This document shows positions 56,223 through 64,000 of a stretch of DNA of 64,000 nucleotides, piece after piece. The DNA comes from Gracilaria gracilis. Lineage: Eukaryota; Rhodophyta; Florideophyceae; Gracilariales; Gracilariaceae. Below the pieces are notes generated by a model that made no database searches, had not been told where the DNA came from, and saw nothing but the letters and a program-made list of their open reading frames with translations. The DNA is taken from NCBI GenBank assembly GCA_030374805.1, contig JARGSG010000229.1, positions 1 through 64,000 of the forward strand, read 5' to 3'. The first letter of the stretch is position 1; each line of letters begins with the position of its first letter. Made by a program: the position numbers and the translations under genes.

Positions 56223-57072
56223 TGAAAGACAACACTCCTTGGAGGCGATTTGAGGTACTTAGTTAATTTCCGCATCATGCGTTAGTAGATATATATGAGC
56301 TACACCGCTATTAGCGTGTCGCCTCGCTGAGGTAATTTCCACACATGTACACGTGGGTTGCACGGCTCGAGGCGCCGCTTAGCGGGTGTGACCAGCACAC
56401 GTGTAGCACGGATATGCCGGAGGCAGTGCACCCAGCATTGCTGTATTTACTCAGATATTTTATAGATTATTTTGCCCGGCGCACCCACTGTCAGTGGTGC
56501 GCCGAGCTCAGTACTTAGAGGGTTGAGCATCGCTCCCCCAAGTAAATTGCACCTTGCTAAGCAAGGGCTTCTGGCTCTAACTATCACGCCTTCGCGGACT
56601 GTTCACCTCCAAGTGGAGTGACGACCGCGTTGTTCACGTATAGTTACCCACCCTTGTGGCGCTTAGAGTATAACCACTATTTGTGTGTCTCGTTCCGACC
56701 TATTGTCGTATACTCGCCCCTGTATTGGGTTTGCTTTACTCTCTCCTTTTCCCCCACTCTGGTGGTTTGCTTTCTCCCCTTTTTGGTTTTGCCTTTTTGC
56801 CCTGTTCTCAGTGGCCCGTTTCCGACACCTTGTCGTTGCCGTGCTACTCTCTTCCAAGGACTCAACCCGTGACCGTGTGAACACGTGGATCTCTACCGAC
56901 TACTACTCAGCCTAACGCTCCGACGCTTGTCGTGGTGGTTGGACTTCGGATTTACACCCGGCTTAGCTGTGTCATTCCCGGAGTGCTCCGTTTGCTGTGC
57001 TGCCCTGTCGAGGGGAAGATTCCGAACGTCTTCGTGAGCTTGCGCTTTTCCCGCCAAAGGCGTTGCTCCACA
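56223..57072 (+). repeat. Element A 3' LTR
   Basis: 850 bp, about 98% like the 5' LTR, with TG...CA ends and the palindrome at 56477-56504. Read on the minus strand, it lies just upstream of the antisense frame and may carry its promoter. Confidence 0.95.
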
Positions 57073-57077
57073 TTTAG
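57073..57077. repeat. Target-site duplication of element A, right
   Basis: TTTAG, equal to 45656-45660. Confidence 0.9.
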
Positions 57078-57452
57078 CATTGCTGGCTCATGACAGTAGG
57101 TCATGGGCACAGCCGATGACGTCATGCCCGCATGGGAGACCGGCGTCGGTGCACCTTGTATATATTGTGGTGCACCTCGCCTTCCCCCTCGGGTATTGTA
57201 AAGTCAGGCACCATTAGGGCAGTAACTATACCATCTTGGTCACTTGCTACTCTATTACTATTCAGGTTCTACCGCGCGTTGACGTCTACTACCGTACACC
57301 TACACGGTCTAGACTAGTTGCCCCGCCGTTTGCCCCTGCGGGTTTCAGGTGCCCTACTACCATATTGGTTGTGTGTTTTTCCCCTTTAGGTTGAGCCCTC
57401 GCGCGCTCCCTCTACCAGGCGGACCCCACACCTTATCCGTATCTGTACGACA
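57078..57452 (+). repeat. Element C, right part of its 5' LTR
   Basis: Sequence resuming after A. It carries a TATA box and ends ...CTGTACGACA, immediately before a primer-binding site of the same type as A's, as an LTR end should. Confidence 0.65.
57148..57176 (+). promoter_or_regulatory. Element C LTR core promoter with flanking palindromes
   Basis: GTATATATTG (57158-57167) is flanked on each side by the self-complementary octamer GGTGCACC (57148-57155 and 57169-57176). Confidence 0.6.
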
Positions 57453-57455
57453 TTT

Positions 57456-57473
57456 TGGTTTCCCGACTTAGAA
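57456..57473 (+). other. Element C primer-binding site
   Basis: TGGTTTCCCGACTTAGAA, one base different from the site of element A over 18 bases. It lies three bases after the LTR end. Confidence 0.7.
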
Positions 57474-57588
57474 GTTTCTTGGTTTTTGTCGTACCTTTAC
57501 TGGTGAACAGAAGACATTCGAAAGTATTTTGGAAGTTCACGGACCTATTTGGTTTCGTAGGAATACTCGCGAAGCAATTGGATACCAC
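57474..57588 (+). mobile_element. Element C leader, cut by element B
   Basis: Untranslated leader sharing the word TTTGGAAGTTCAC with the leader of A (46,606-46,620 region). It stops at 57588 where the LTR of B begins. The remainder of C should lie beyond the right edge of B, outside the window. Confidence 0.55.
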
Positions 57589-58440
57589 TGTGGGGCAAAG
57601 CCGGGAACGGAAGGAAAGAACACAAACCGCGCCAGCGGCTACGCACCCAAGGTGTTCAGCCTTGCCCCCTATTGGGGCAGAGCAGTGGCAGAACCCTCCG
57701 ATGAGGCCGACACGTGCCGGGCGTAACTCCGGGAAGCCTCTTCCTGACTTACAGACGGAGGTTGGGGGTGGCAATCGGGTTGCCAACAGGATGGATTCCA
57801 CTGGGTGTGGCGTATCCCGTAGCAAAAGGGACGAGATAGAAGGTAGCAAAATGAGCCGCACTGCGGAGCACAGACTCGTGAGAGCTGGAAATAATCCCGA
57901 GACAAAAAGGGGCAAACCTGTACAACAGGGCGAAGTGTAACGAAGCCGTAAGACGGGAAAACAGAAAGAGTGTATGGAAGAATGATCAATAAGAGGCCGT
58001 AACGACGGATCGGTGCTTCTCGGTGACGGAGGTGGATAACTTGTCCGGATAAGCGGCGGTATTCCCCGGGAATGGGGCGAAAGACCGTGCGCAAGCGGAA
58101 CTCAAGCTAGAGCCAAGGCCTCGTTGAGGTTTACTTCCCCGTACAGTGGCGGCAAGTGCCGCCACTTATATACGGCTGACAAATATCACTAAAATATCTA
58201 AGTACCCGGCACGCCGGCCAACACTACCCACGTGTACCTCCGTGGCACACTTGCAACGGCGCATCCGGTAATCGGGCGCGGGCACACACGTGTCGCGCCA
58301 ATCTTACCCTTCATAGGCGGATCCCTAATCCGGGCCAAATAGGCAAATAGACTTCATAATAGTAGGAAGTTCAGCCGAAAATAACAACGGATATATGAGC
58401 GGCATCCCCCTCAGTCCCTGCCAAGGGCAATTGCTCTACA
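57589..58440 (-). repeat. Element B 3' LTR
   Basis: 852 bp. On the minus strand it reads TGTAGAGCAATTGCCC...GGCTTTGCCCCACA, TG...CA. The end CCCCACA resembles the A end CTCCACA. The boundary was chosen from the purine tract on one side and this end on the other. Its partner LTR is outside the window. Confidence 0.75.
58145..58173 (-). promoter_or_regulatory. Element B LTR TATA box with palindrome
   Basis: On the minus strand GTATATAAG is followed at once by a perfect palindrome with 10-bp arms (AGTGGCGGCA / TGCCGCCACT, 58145-58166, two-base loop). Confidence 0.7.
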
Positions 58441-58450
58441 TCTCCCCCTT
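58441..58450 (-). other. Element B polypurine tract
   Basis: On the minus strand AAGGGGGAGA, abutting the 3' LTR. Confidence 0.8.
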
Positions 58451-58494
58451 CTCAGGCTGAAACTTCCGACTCGTTCGGCTTCTCACCTCCCATC

Positions 58495-60291
58495 ATGGGC
58501 CTATATAGTCCGGACTCCGGCGGTGAGCCTAACGACCACTCGGACTCCAACAACTTGGCACTCGTACCATACTTGGCACCTTCGACTCTCATCGACACAG
58601 CGATGCCTACCGATAACAACAACACCTCCGGTAATCCCGGCGCTCCCCCACGTGGTACTGCGCGAATGACCGCTGCCGGACCGCGGTTCCGGTCGGTACC
58701 CTTGCCTCAATCGTCGGGGGCTTCCGCTTCCGGCGCGGCGTCCGTTGCGACAGCAGCGACTCCGGATCCAGCTCCCGTGTGGGATTGGTTCCATGCTAGC
58801 GTGCCGACAAATACGGGAGGATGGCCCAGTCTTGGGAGTCTTCGCGTACGCGATCCTCACCGCCATAGCGGCCTGTTTGCACAAGCCCCGTGGTTCAATG
58901 CCGAAGCCGTTCGGAATGAAGCGTTGATCAACTCCTACGCCATTGACGGTATCCTCCCCGGAGGGCTTCCCGTTAGCGTCGTCCGCTCATGGGACTGGCT
59001 CGCCCGTATCACGGTCCATCCAAATTGTCTCTGGTATACGAGAAGCGAGAGCCTGGGGTTCGCTCGCCGGGAGATTGCCCGCATTGGGTATGCGCGACAT
59101 TTTCGGGCGCCGAACGAGCATCCGGTTCCGTCCCATTACGGGTTTGACGTGGCCTACTACCGTACGTTCGGCGAGGTTGAGTACGGAGATCGACTGGCTG
59201 TTGCCTTCGACGAGATTGACCGCTATGCGGATGTCGTCCAGGCCCACCAGGATCTCATCCTGTGGGCTCGTCCGATTCTTCGGGCCGAGTTCCGGTACCT
59301 CCGCAAGTCGTCGCGGCGCGAGTTCTTCGAGGGCCTCCGTCACGAGAGGAAGTGGCGATCCCGCTTCGGGGTTCTGGTGCCGTACCAATGCTCGGAGGTT
59401 GAGCGAATCGCGGCGCGTTCCCGTCAAGGGCGATACGTTCCGCTGCCATCCTTCTGGCCTGCGGTCGAGGTCCCTCGAGGGTGCCATGTGGAGCTCCCCC
59501 CATGCCTGACATACGTCGGGTCGTACAACATGAAGAATCCGCCGGGCGGCCTTTGGAGCATCCTTGCCACCGAATGGACTGTCCGTGTCGCGGCTTTCCT
59601 TCTCTGGGAGGCGTATGATCATTACCGGCTTTGGTTTGTGCCGGAGATGATTCGCCGATCCATTCGGAATTTGGACCTCACCGATGTGCTCGGGTCCGTC
59701 CGCAAAGCGCGGGAGGTGGTGTCCTTGGTGGAGGTCATCGACGGTGTCGAGTGGGACTCCGTGCCTGCTAGTCAGGTCTCCGAGGGTATCCGTCGGGTTA
59801 CAGACCGGTCTCCCGGACGCGACGTCAACGCTGGCGACTTTGTATACTTCGACCCATGGGAATGGGAGATAGTCACAGCCGCCGAGGCGCGGGAGCGGCG
59901 TCAGGTCGAGCGGAGCATCCCAGAGGGCCATCCTCGTGGGTTCGTCTTCGTCGACGACGAGGAGGACGAGAGCCTTGATGAGGCAGGGAGCCCTATGGAC
60001 CAGGGAGCGGACCAGCAGATCGACGTGATCGACGTAACCGGAGATGACGTCGGATCCGCTGATGCGGTAGTGCAGGGTACGCCCAACTCGGTTGGCGCGT
60101 GGCAGGCCTCCGCTTCTGCGGGCGGGGCCGGTTCGAGTACTGACCCCCAGGCGATCGTCATCCGCAGTTTCCTTCGCAGCATGGGTGTGCTCGTGTCTGA
60201 CACGGTGACCGACTTGGCGCAGCTGCAGGGCCTTGCGGCTCAGTGGTTCGCCCAAGGTCGTGGGTCCGGTTCCGGACCGTCCGGCGTGTGA
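58495..60291 (+). CDS. Element B antisense accessory protein, unknown family
   Basis: 598 residues, intact, on the strand opposite to B's pol, with its ATG 55 bp inside the 3' LTR. Seen: a Ser/Pro/Ala-rich start (1-95); a conserved core (about 127-385) rich in Trp, Tyr and Arg with APWF (131-134), SWDW (165-168), RIGYAR (196-201), RAEFRYLR (263-270), RSRFGVLVPYQ (288-298), GRYVPLPSFW (312-321), RGCHVELPP (328-336) and YDHYRLWFVP (374-383); a second block with GDFVYFDPWEWE (447-458); an acidic stretch (487-520); and a C-terminal helix-like IRSFLRSMGVLV (556-567). No signal peptide, membrane span, zinc finger or enzyme motif is visible. The same core occurs antisense in element A. It is probably transcribed from the LTR or just inside it, convergent with pol. 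A role in regulating the element, or as an envelope-like or nucleic-acid-binding factor, cannot be told from sequence. Confidence 0.88.
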   Translation: MGLYSPDSGGEPNDHSDSNNLALVPYLAPSTLIDTAMPTDNNNTSGNPGAPPRGTARMTAAGPRFRSVPLPQSSGASASGAASVATAATPDPAPVWDWFHASVPTNTGGWPSLGSLRVRDPHRHSGLFAQAPWFNAEAVRNEALINSYAIDGILPGGLPVSVVRSWDWLARITVHPNCLWYTRSESLGFARREIARIGYARHFRAPNEHPVPSHYGFDVAYYRTFGEVEYGDRLAVAFDEIDRYADVVQAHQDLILWARPILRAEFRYLRKSSRREFFEGLRHERKWRSRFGVLVPYQCSEVERIAARSRQGRYVPLPSFWPAVEVPRGCHVELPPCLTYVGSYNMKNPPGGLWSILATEWTVRVAAFLLWEAYDHYRLWFVPEMIRRSIRNLDLTDVLGSVRKAREVVSLVEVIDGVEWDSVPASQVSEGIRRVTDRSPGRDVNAGDFVYFDPWEWEIVTAAEARERRQVERSIPEGHPRGFVFVDDEEDESLDEAGSPMDQGADQQIDVIDVTGDDVGSADAVVQGTPNSVGAWQASASAGGAGSSTDPQAIVIRSFLRSMGVLVSDTVTDLAQLQGLAAQWFAQGRGSGSGPSGV

Positions 60292-60579
60292 TCGAACTCC
60301 GTAGATACCAATATCTCTTGGCCCTATCATTAAATGTTTCCGGTTGCTACCGGCTTTTAGCAAATTCTCTTCATCCCTTCCCCTCCTTACGGGGCAGCAC
60401 CCCGCGAGGGGCGCCTGTTCCTTATCTAAGGGAGGTATTCCGCTTGAAGCGGCAAATTCCTGTTCTTCGACTTCCTCTTCTTAGGCTTCTTCTTCGTCTT
60501 CTTCTTCTATTCCACTGTATATTGGCTTGTCCGCAGAAGCGGCAAATGTTCCGCGTGAGCGGCATAGCTAATGTGGGGG
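60292..60579. other. Gap between convergent pol and antisense frames of B
   Basis: 288 bp with a CTTCTTCTTCGTCTTCTTCTTC-type pyrimidine run (about 60,474-60,512) and small palindromic GCGGCAAAT/CCGCTT pieces. Transcripts from both strands would end or overlap here. Confidence 0.5.
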
Positions 60580-63500
60580 TTAACCCACTTGGGCTTTGTC
60601 GAGCGTGTCCGGTGTCGGCGTACCGGTCCTTCGGTGGTACTGAAGTACTTTCGAGCGGGGCAGGTGCTCGATAGGTTCGTGTGTGTCCTCCGAAGGGGGG
60701 TAGCCGTACCAGCGGACTTGGTATACCAGCTCTCCAGTAGAGTCGAGGCCGTGTTTGACTATACGGTCCACTACGAACTCGCGTTCGTAGACACTCCGCT
60801 CTGGCGCCTTGACCAGTGGGATTTCGCCAGAGGCGTTCGATGGGTCCTCGTTAGCGGGGCGGACTGCTCTTCCACTGTCGCGGCGATCGCGGGTGTTGGC
60901 CTTCAACTTCCGTCTAGGCGGCAATGCATCCTGTACACCAGGTCTCGGTTGCGCTCCCCAAGGAGCTCCTCGGAGGGTTACGCTCCCCAGTGAGGGGTCT
61001 GGAGCCACTTGCTTCTGCGGTTGCTGTGGGATCCCGTCTGGACGGACTGCGAGCTTCCGGTGTTCCGGCGAGATCGTCCCAATTGACGGGAAACCAACCT
61101 CCGTGTGAGGGGTTAGCGAGCGGTGTTCCGTTACGCCCGTTGACGACGGTTCGCCGCCCACGGCGGACTGTGTGGTACCAACCGTCGCGGCGCCGTGGTG
61201 AGCCGTATCAATTACGAATCTCCCAGTTTTTGACGGCTCATCACTCTCCGTGGCACGCGTGTGCCCACGGCGTGCGTTGTCATACGCATTGTCATCCTTC
61301 AAGGGAGGCGGTTCATCCACTGTGCGTGGCCCGTGTCGCGCCGTGCGCGCGTCCAACTTAATTGGCTTCTGTCCCCTTAGAGTGGTGTCCACCTGTACTG
61401 ATGTGGCCGTGTGCTCTGCGGTTTGCGTGCCATTATCGACCAAGTCGATTGCACCTCCCAAACTTGGGTCTGCCGTCACAGCACGGTCTTTAACAACCAA
61501 TTTCTCTTCCGAATGATCGGTCTCCTCCGCTGTCGGGGCAACATCGGTCTCCTCTCCATTCCGTGCGTCGCCGGGTGTGCTCCCGGACGTCGGGTTTTGA
61601 ACGGCGCCGCTGCTGTTGCGGGTCTGCGCGTCCTCCGTGGGCGACGGCAACGAGCCAGCGACAAATTCCACTTCGTGGCCCGCCGTGTCTGGGTGCGCAT
61701 CCCGTTTGGGCGTAGTCTCTCTAAGTGAGGACTCCGCTTGCAGCGGCGACGATGGAGACCATAACTGGGCATCCCGTGACATTGGGCTCTCGACGGGGCG
61801 CTTACTGTCACACGTCCGTGCGTTCCCGGTTCGCGACGGAAAAGCAACCCCCACTCCGTTCCTGGCGGTGTCCCGCGAGGGTGCAGTATCTGTTTGCAAC
61901 GACGTAGACTGCAAAGGAGCAGCGCAACTAGAATGAGCGTCCCCCTCCCCCTCCTTAGCTGGAGCGGCGGGGCCCGGAGCGATAATCCCAGTAGTGGGCA
62001 CGATGCGTGTGTGCACATACGCATCTGGCCCAATTTTCGGGGTACGTTCCGATTCCGTAGGGAGGTCGGCCAGACCGCGCGCGGCGTGCGGTAGAATTGA
62101 CAGGCCGAGCGGGGCTTCCCTGCTAATAGCCAGAGGCGCTGCCGGGGTAGTATCCGACCTGGTCGGTCCGGGATGGGCTTCTTGCACGGTGGGTTCCGGC
62201 GGTGGTGCCGGCGTAACGCGATCACGCGAGAAGCGTTCGTGTTCACCCTTGACGTCAAGGACAACCGTTGTATCGGTAGTAGAAATAACTCTGTAAGGGC
62301 CGTCCGCTATCGGAGAAAGTTTATGGCGTTTCTCTTTTTCCGGATTGTAGTATTCTTTCCGGAGAAATACATAGCCACCTTCCCTGATGTATGGGGCATT
62401 CTTTCGCACACGTGTGTCGAAGTTCCGCTTGTAGGCAGCTTGTGCCTTAGCGATTTGCTGTCCAACTACGGGAATGATTTGCTTCAGCCATTGCTTCCAG
62501 GCGTCCCTGTGTAGACGGGGTGAAGGGAACTTATCCAGCGTAGGTTGGGGCTCGACAGCCACCGATGGTGGGACACGCGATAAGACCAGTTCGAACGGAG
62601 AGATCTGGGTAGTGCGATGTACCTGCGTATTGTAGGCATATGTCACCGCATCGGTGCAGAGATCCCATTCCGACGGGTGGTCGGCGACAAAGGTTCGCAG
62701 CGCATTCAGCATGGTGCGATTGAAGCGCTCCACCTGGCCGTTACTTTGCGGATGGTAGGTCGTAGTAAACCAGTTCTTAATTTCCAGTATTCGACACACG
62801 TCCTGGAAGAACTTCGCAGTGAATTGCGACCCATTATCCGATAGTAACTCAATCGGCGGTCCGTAGACAAACACCCAGTGGGTTACGAACGCTTGCGCGA
62901 CCGCACTGGCGGTGATCTTCGTCAGCGGAACTGTCCGCACGAGCTTCGAAAAGCGGTCGGTTATGACGAGTAAAAACCGATTACCTCGGCGAGTCCGAAT
63001 AAACTCACCGAGTATGTCAATCGCCACGAACTCAAGTGGGGCCCTTGCGGGGAAGAGCACCAACTGTTTGGAGTATTTCCGCAGTTTGACGCGGTTCTTT
63101 GCACAACCAGAGCATCCACGAGCAGTGGCGTACGCATCGAATGCCATAGCTGGCCAATAGAAGTCCTTCCTGAGGGTGTAGTACAACTTCCTTCCACCAG
63201 GGTGGGCCGACAACTTCGCGTAATGCGATAAATGCAAGACTCGAGATTGAAGCGAGTGAGGTATTACAATCTGTGGTCGGTCAGTAACCGTTCGAACCAA
63301 GAATCCTTGGTCGTTCATGACAAAAGGCAGTTGAGCTCCACCGTTCAGACGGGCGCGCACCCTACTGCAGAACGGGTCCGTATACTGTTCCCGGATCAGT
63401 TCTTCCGGTGTTATCGGCACGAATGATCCCGGTACTGGCTCCGTATCTGAAACGGCTAAGACAGCGTCATAGACGTCCCATCCCTCCTAATCTTTGTCTT

Positions 63501-64000
63501 CGTCGTCCTCCATAAAGAAACAGGGTACTTCCAGATCATCGACTGGCTCAGCTTCGGCCGCAGTCGGTAAGCGGGAAAGTGCATCAGCCTGAGTGTTCAG
63601 GATTCCCTTCTTGTACTGCACGTCGAAGTTGTAACTCCGATAATCTTAGCCTCCACCGCATCAAGCGGTCAGAGGGCTGCGCAATCGAGAGAAGCCATCG
63701 CAGAGCCGAATGGTCGGTATGAACGGTAAAATGTCCTCCCATGAGGTACGGTCGCAGCGTCTGGAGAGCCCAGACTACTGCTAAGCATTCTTTCTCGGGT
63801 ACCGAGTAATTTCTTTCCTGCACGTTAAGGCTTCGAGACCAAAAACCAATTGGAAGTCGTTCGCCACTCTCCGTGGTCTGAAACAGGGCACAGCCGATCT
63901 GGAAATTGCTGGCATCCGTATCGATGGCATAGGGCAATCCGAGTTTCGGCAGGGAAAGAATTGGCGGCGAAGTTACTGCATCAATGAGCGATGAGAATTC
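60580..64000 (-). CDS. Element B pol, 3' half: RNase H, integrase, chromodomain
   Basis: At the right edge an RNase H piece (YAIDTDASNFQIGCALFQ, EKECLAVVWAL, HTDHSALRWLLS) is followed by a long integrase-bearing frame of 946 residues. It has a zinc-binding HHCC region (His66, His73, Cys103, Cys106) and a catalytic triad Asp135 (VAIDILGEF), Asp195 (LLSDNGSQF) and Glu231 (NGQVERFNR). A GPY/F box (DGPYRVIS) lies at 373-380. About 480 residues of Pro/Thr/Ala/Asp-rich, apparently disordered sequence follow, then a chromodomain at about 878-930 (FVVDRIVKHG, YQVRWYGYP, EPIEHLPRSKV). The integrase inserts the DNA copy, and the chromodomain is expected to bind modified histones. The RT and earlier parts lie outside the window. 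Confidence 0.88.

Larger units (their letters stand above)
45661..57072 (+). mobile_element. Element A: chromodomain Ty3/Gypsy retrotransposon (fossil) with antisense ORF
   Basis: 11.4 kb with 850-bp LTRs, primer-binding site, polypurine tract and TTTAG duplications. The plus strand codes for Gag, protease, RT, RNase H, integrase and chromodomain. A further reading frame lies on the minus strand between pol and the 3' LTR. The LTRs differ at about 16 sites (1.9%), so insertion is fairly recent. The ends look whole, while the coding part has roughly half a dozen breaks. It sits inside the LTR of element C. Confidence 0.93.
57589..64000 (-). mobile_element. Element B: chromodomain Ty3/Gypsy retrotransposon, minus strand, partial in window
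   Basis: The 3' LTR, polypurine tract, antisense frame and 3' half of pol are visible, with gag and the 5' LTR beyond 64000. The layout matches element A but the sequences differ strongly, including the LTR ends, so B is a separate family. The five bases before it are ACCAC; the matching right-hand duplication is outside the window. In the visible part it looks nearly whole. Confidence 0.9.

Noticed and set aside
58987-60363. 458-codon minus-strand frame opposite the B accessory gene, and the 367-codon plus frame at 54217-55320 opposite its counterpart in A
   Set aside because: The two opposite frames do not resemble each other, whereas the accessory frames do, so the accessory strand is the coding one.
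1-64000. CRISPR arrays, operons and bacterial ribosome-binding sites
   Set aside because: No short regularly spaced repeats with unique spacers are seen. The element types and gene form are eukaryotic.

Overview
The window is eukaryotic nuclear DNA dominated by mobile-element remains. One long intron-free host-type gene, a type II/gamma-like phosphatidylinositol 4-kinase, occurs twice. The element mix is chromodomain Ty3/Gypsy elements, a DIRS-superfamily element with split direct repeats, a LINE tail with RNase H, and a Ty1/copia relic. Together with compact coding and no visible introns this would suit an alga, perhaps a red alga, but nothing in the sequence proves the lineage and I hold that guess loosely.

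Layout. Positions 312-39398 are a head-to-tail tandem array with a unit of about 19.1 kb: copy 1 at 312-19391, copy 2 at 19392-38503, and a third copy cut off after 895 bp at 39398. Each unit starts with a 0.9-kb block (R1, then a GC-rich 9-bp minisatellite). It continues with a diverged second R module (R2), a foldback inverted repeat, the kinase gene, 3 kb without a recognisable gene, a LINE 3' fragment, a Gypsy integrase scrap, a dispersed repeat 'S', a copia relic, a whole-looking 5.4-kb DIRS-type element and a second S repeat. The copies are almost free of substitutions (the 2-kb kinase is translated identically in both), so the duplication is very recent or partly an assembly effect. Copy 2 carries clusters of one-base indels absent from copy 1.

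Positions 39399-44354 hold a truncated unknown reading frame, a partial S repeat and two old Gypsy relics (an RT-RNase H piece and a gag-protease-RT-start piece). From 44355 to the right edge lies a nest of chromodomain Gypsy elements. Element C (LTR start 44355, LTR end 57452, then primer-binding site and leader) is split by element A (45661-57072, 850-bp LTRs about 2% apart, 5-bp target duplication TTTAG). It is split again in its leader by element B (57589 to beyond 64000, minus strand).

The most interesting observation is that A and B, though clearly different families, each carry a homologous extra gene of roughly 600-650 codons between pol and the 3' LTR. It is encoded on the strand opposite to pol and starts only tens of bases inside the LTR. 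I recognise no domain in it. This antisense accessory gene, with a very long disordered spacer before the chromodomain and TATA-adjacent palindromes in the LTRs, looks like a distinctive and perhaps undescribed chromovirus lineage.
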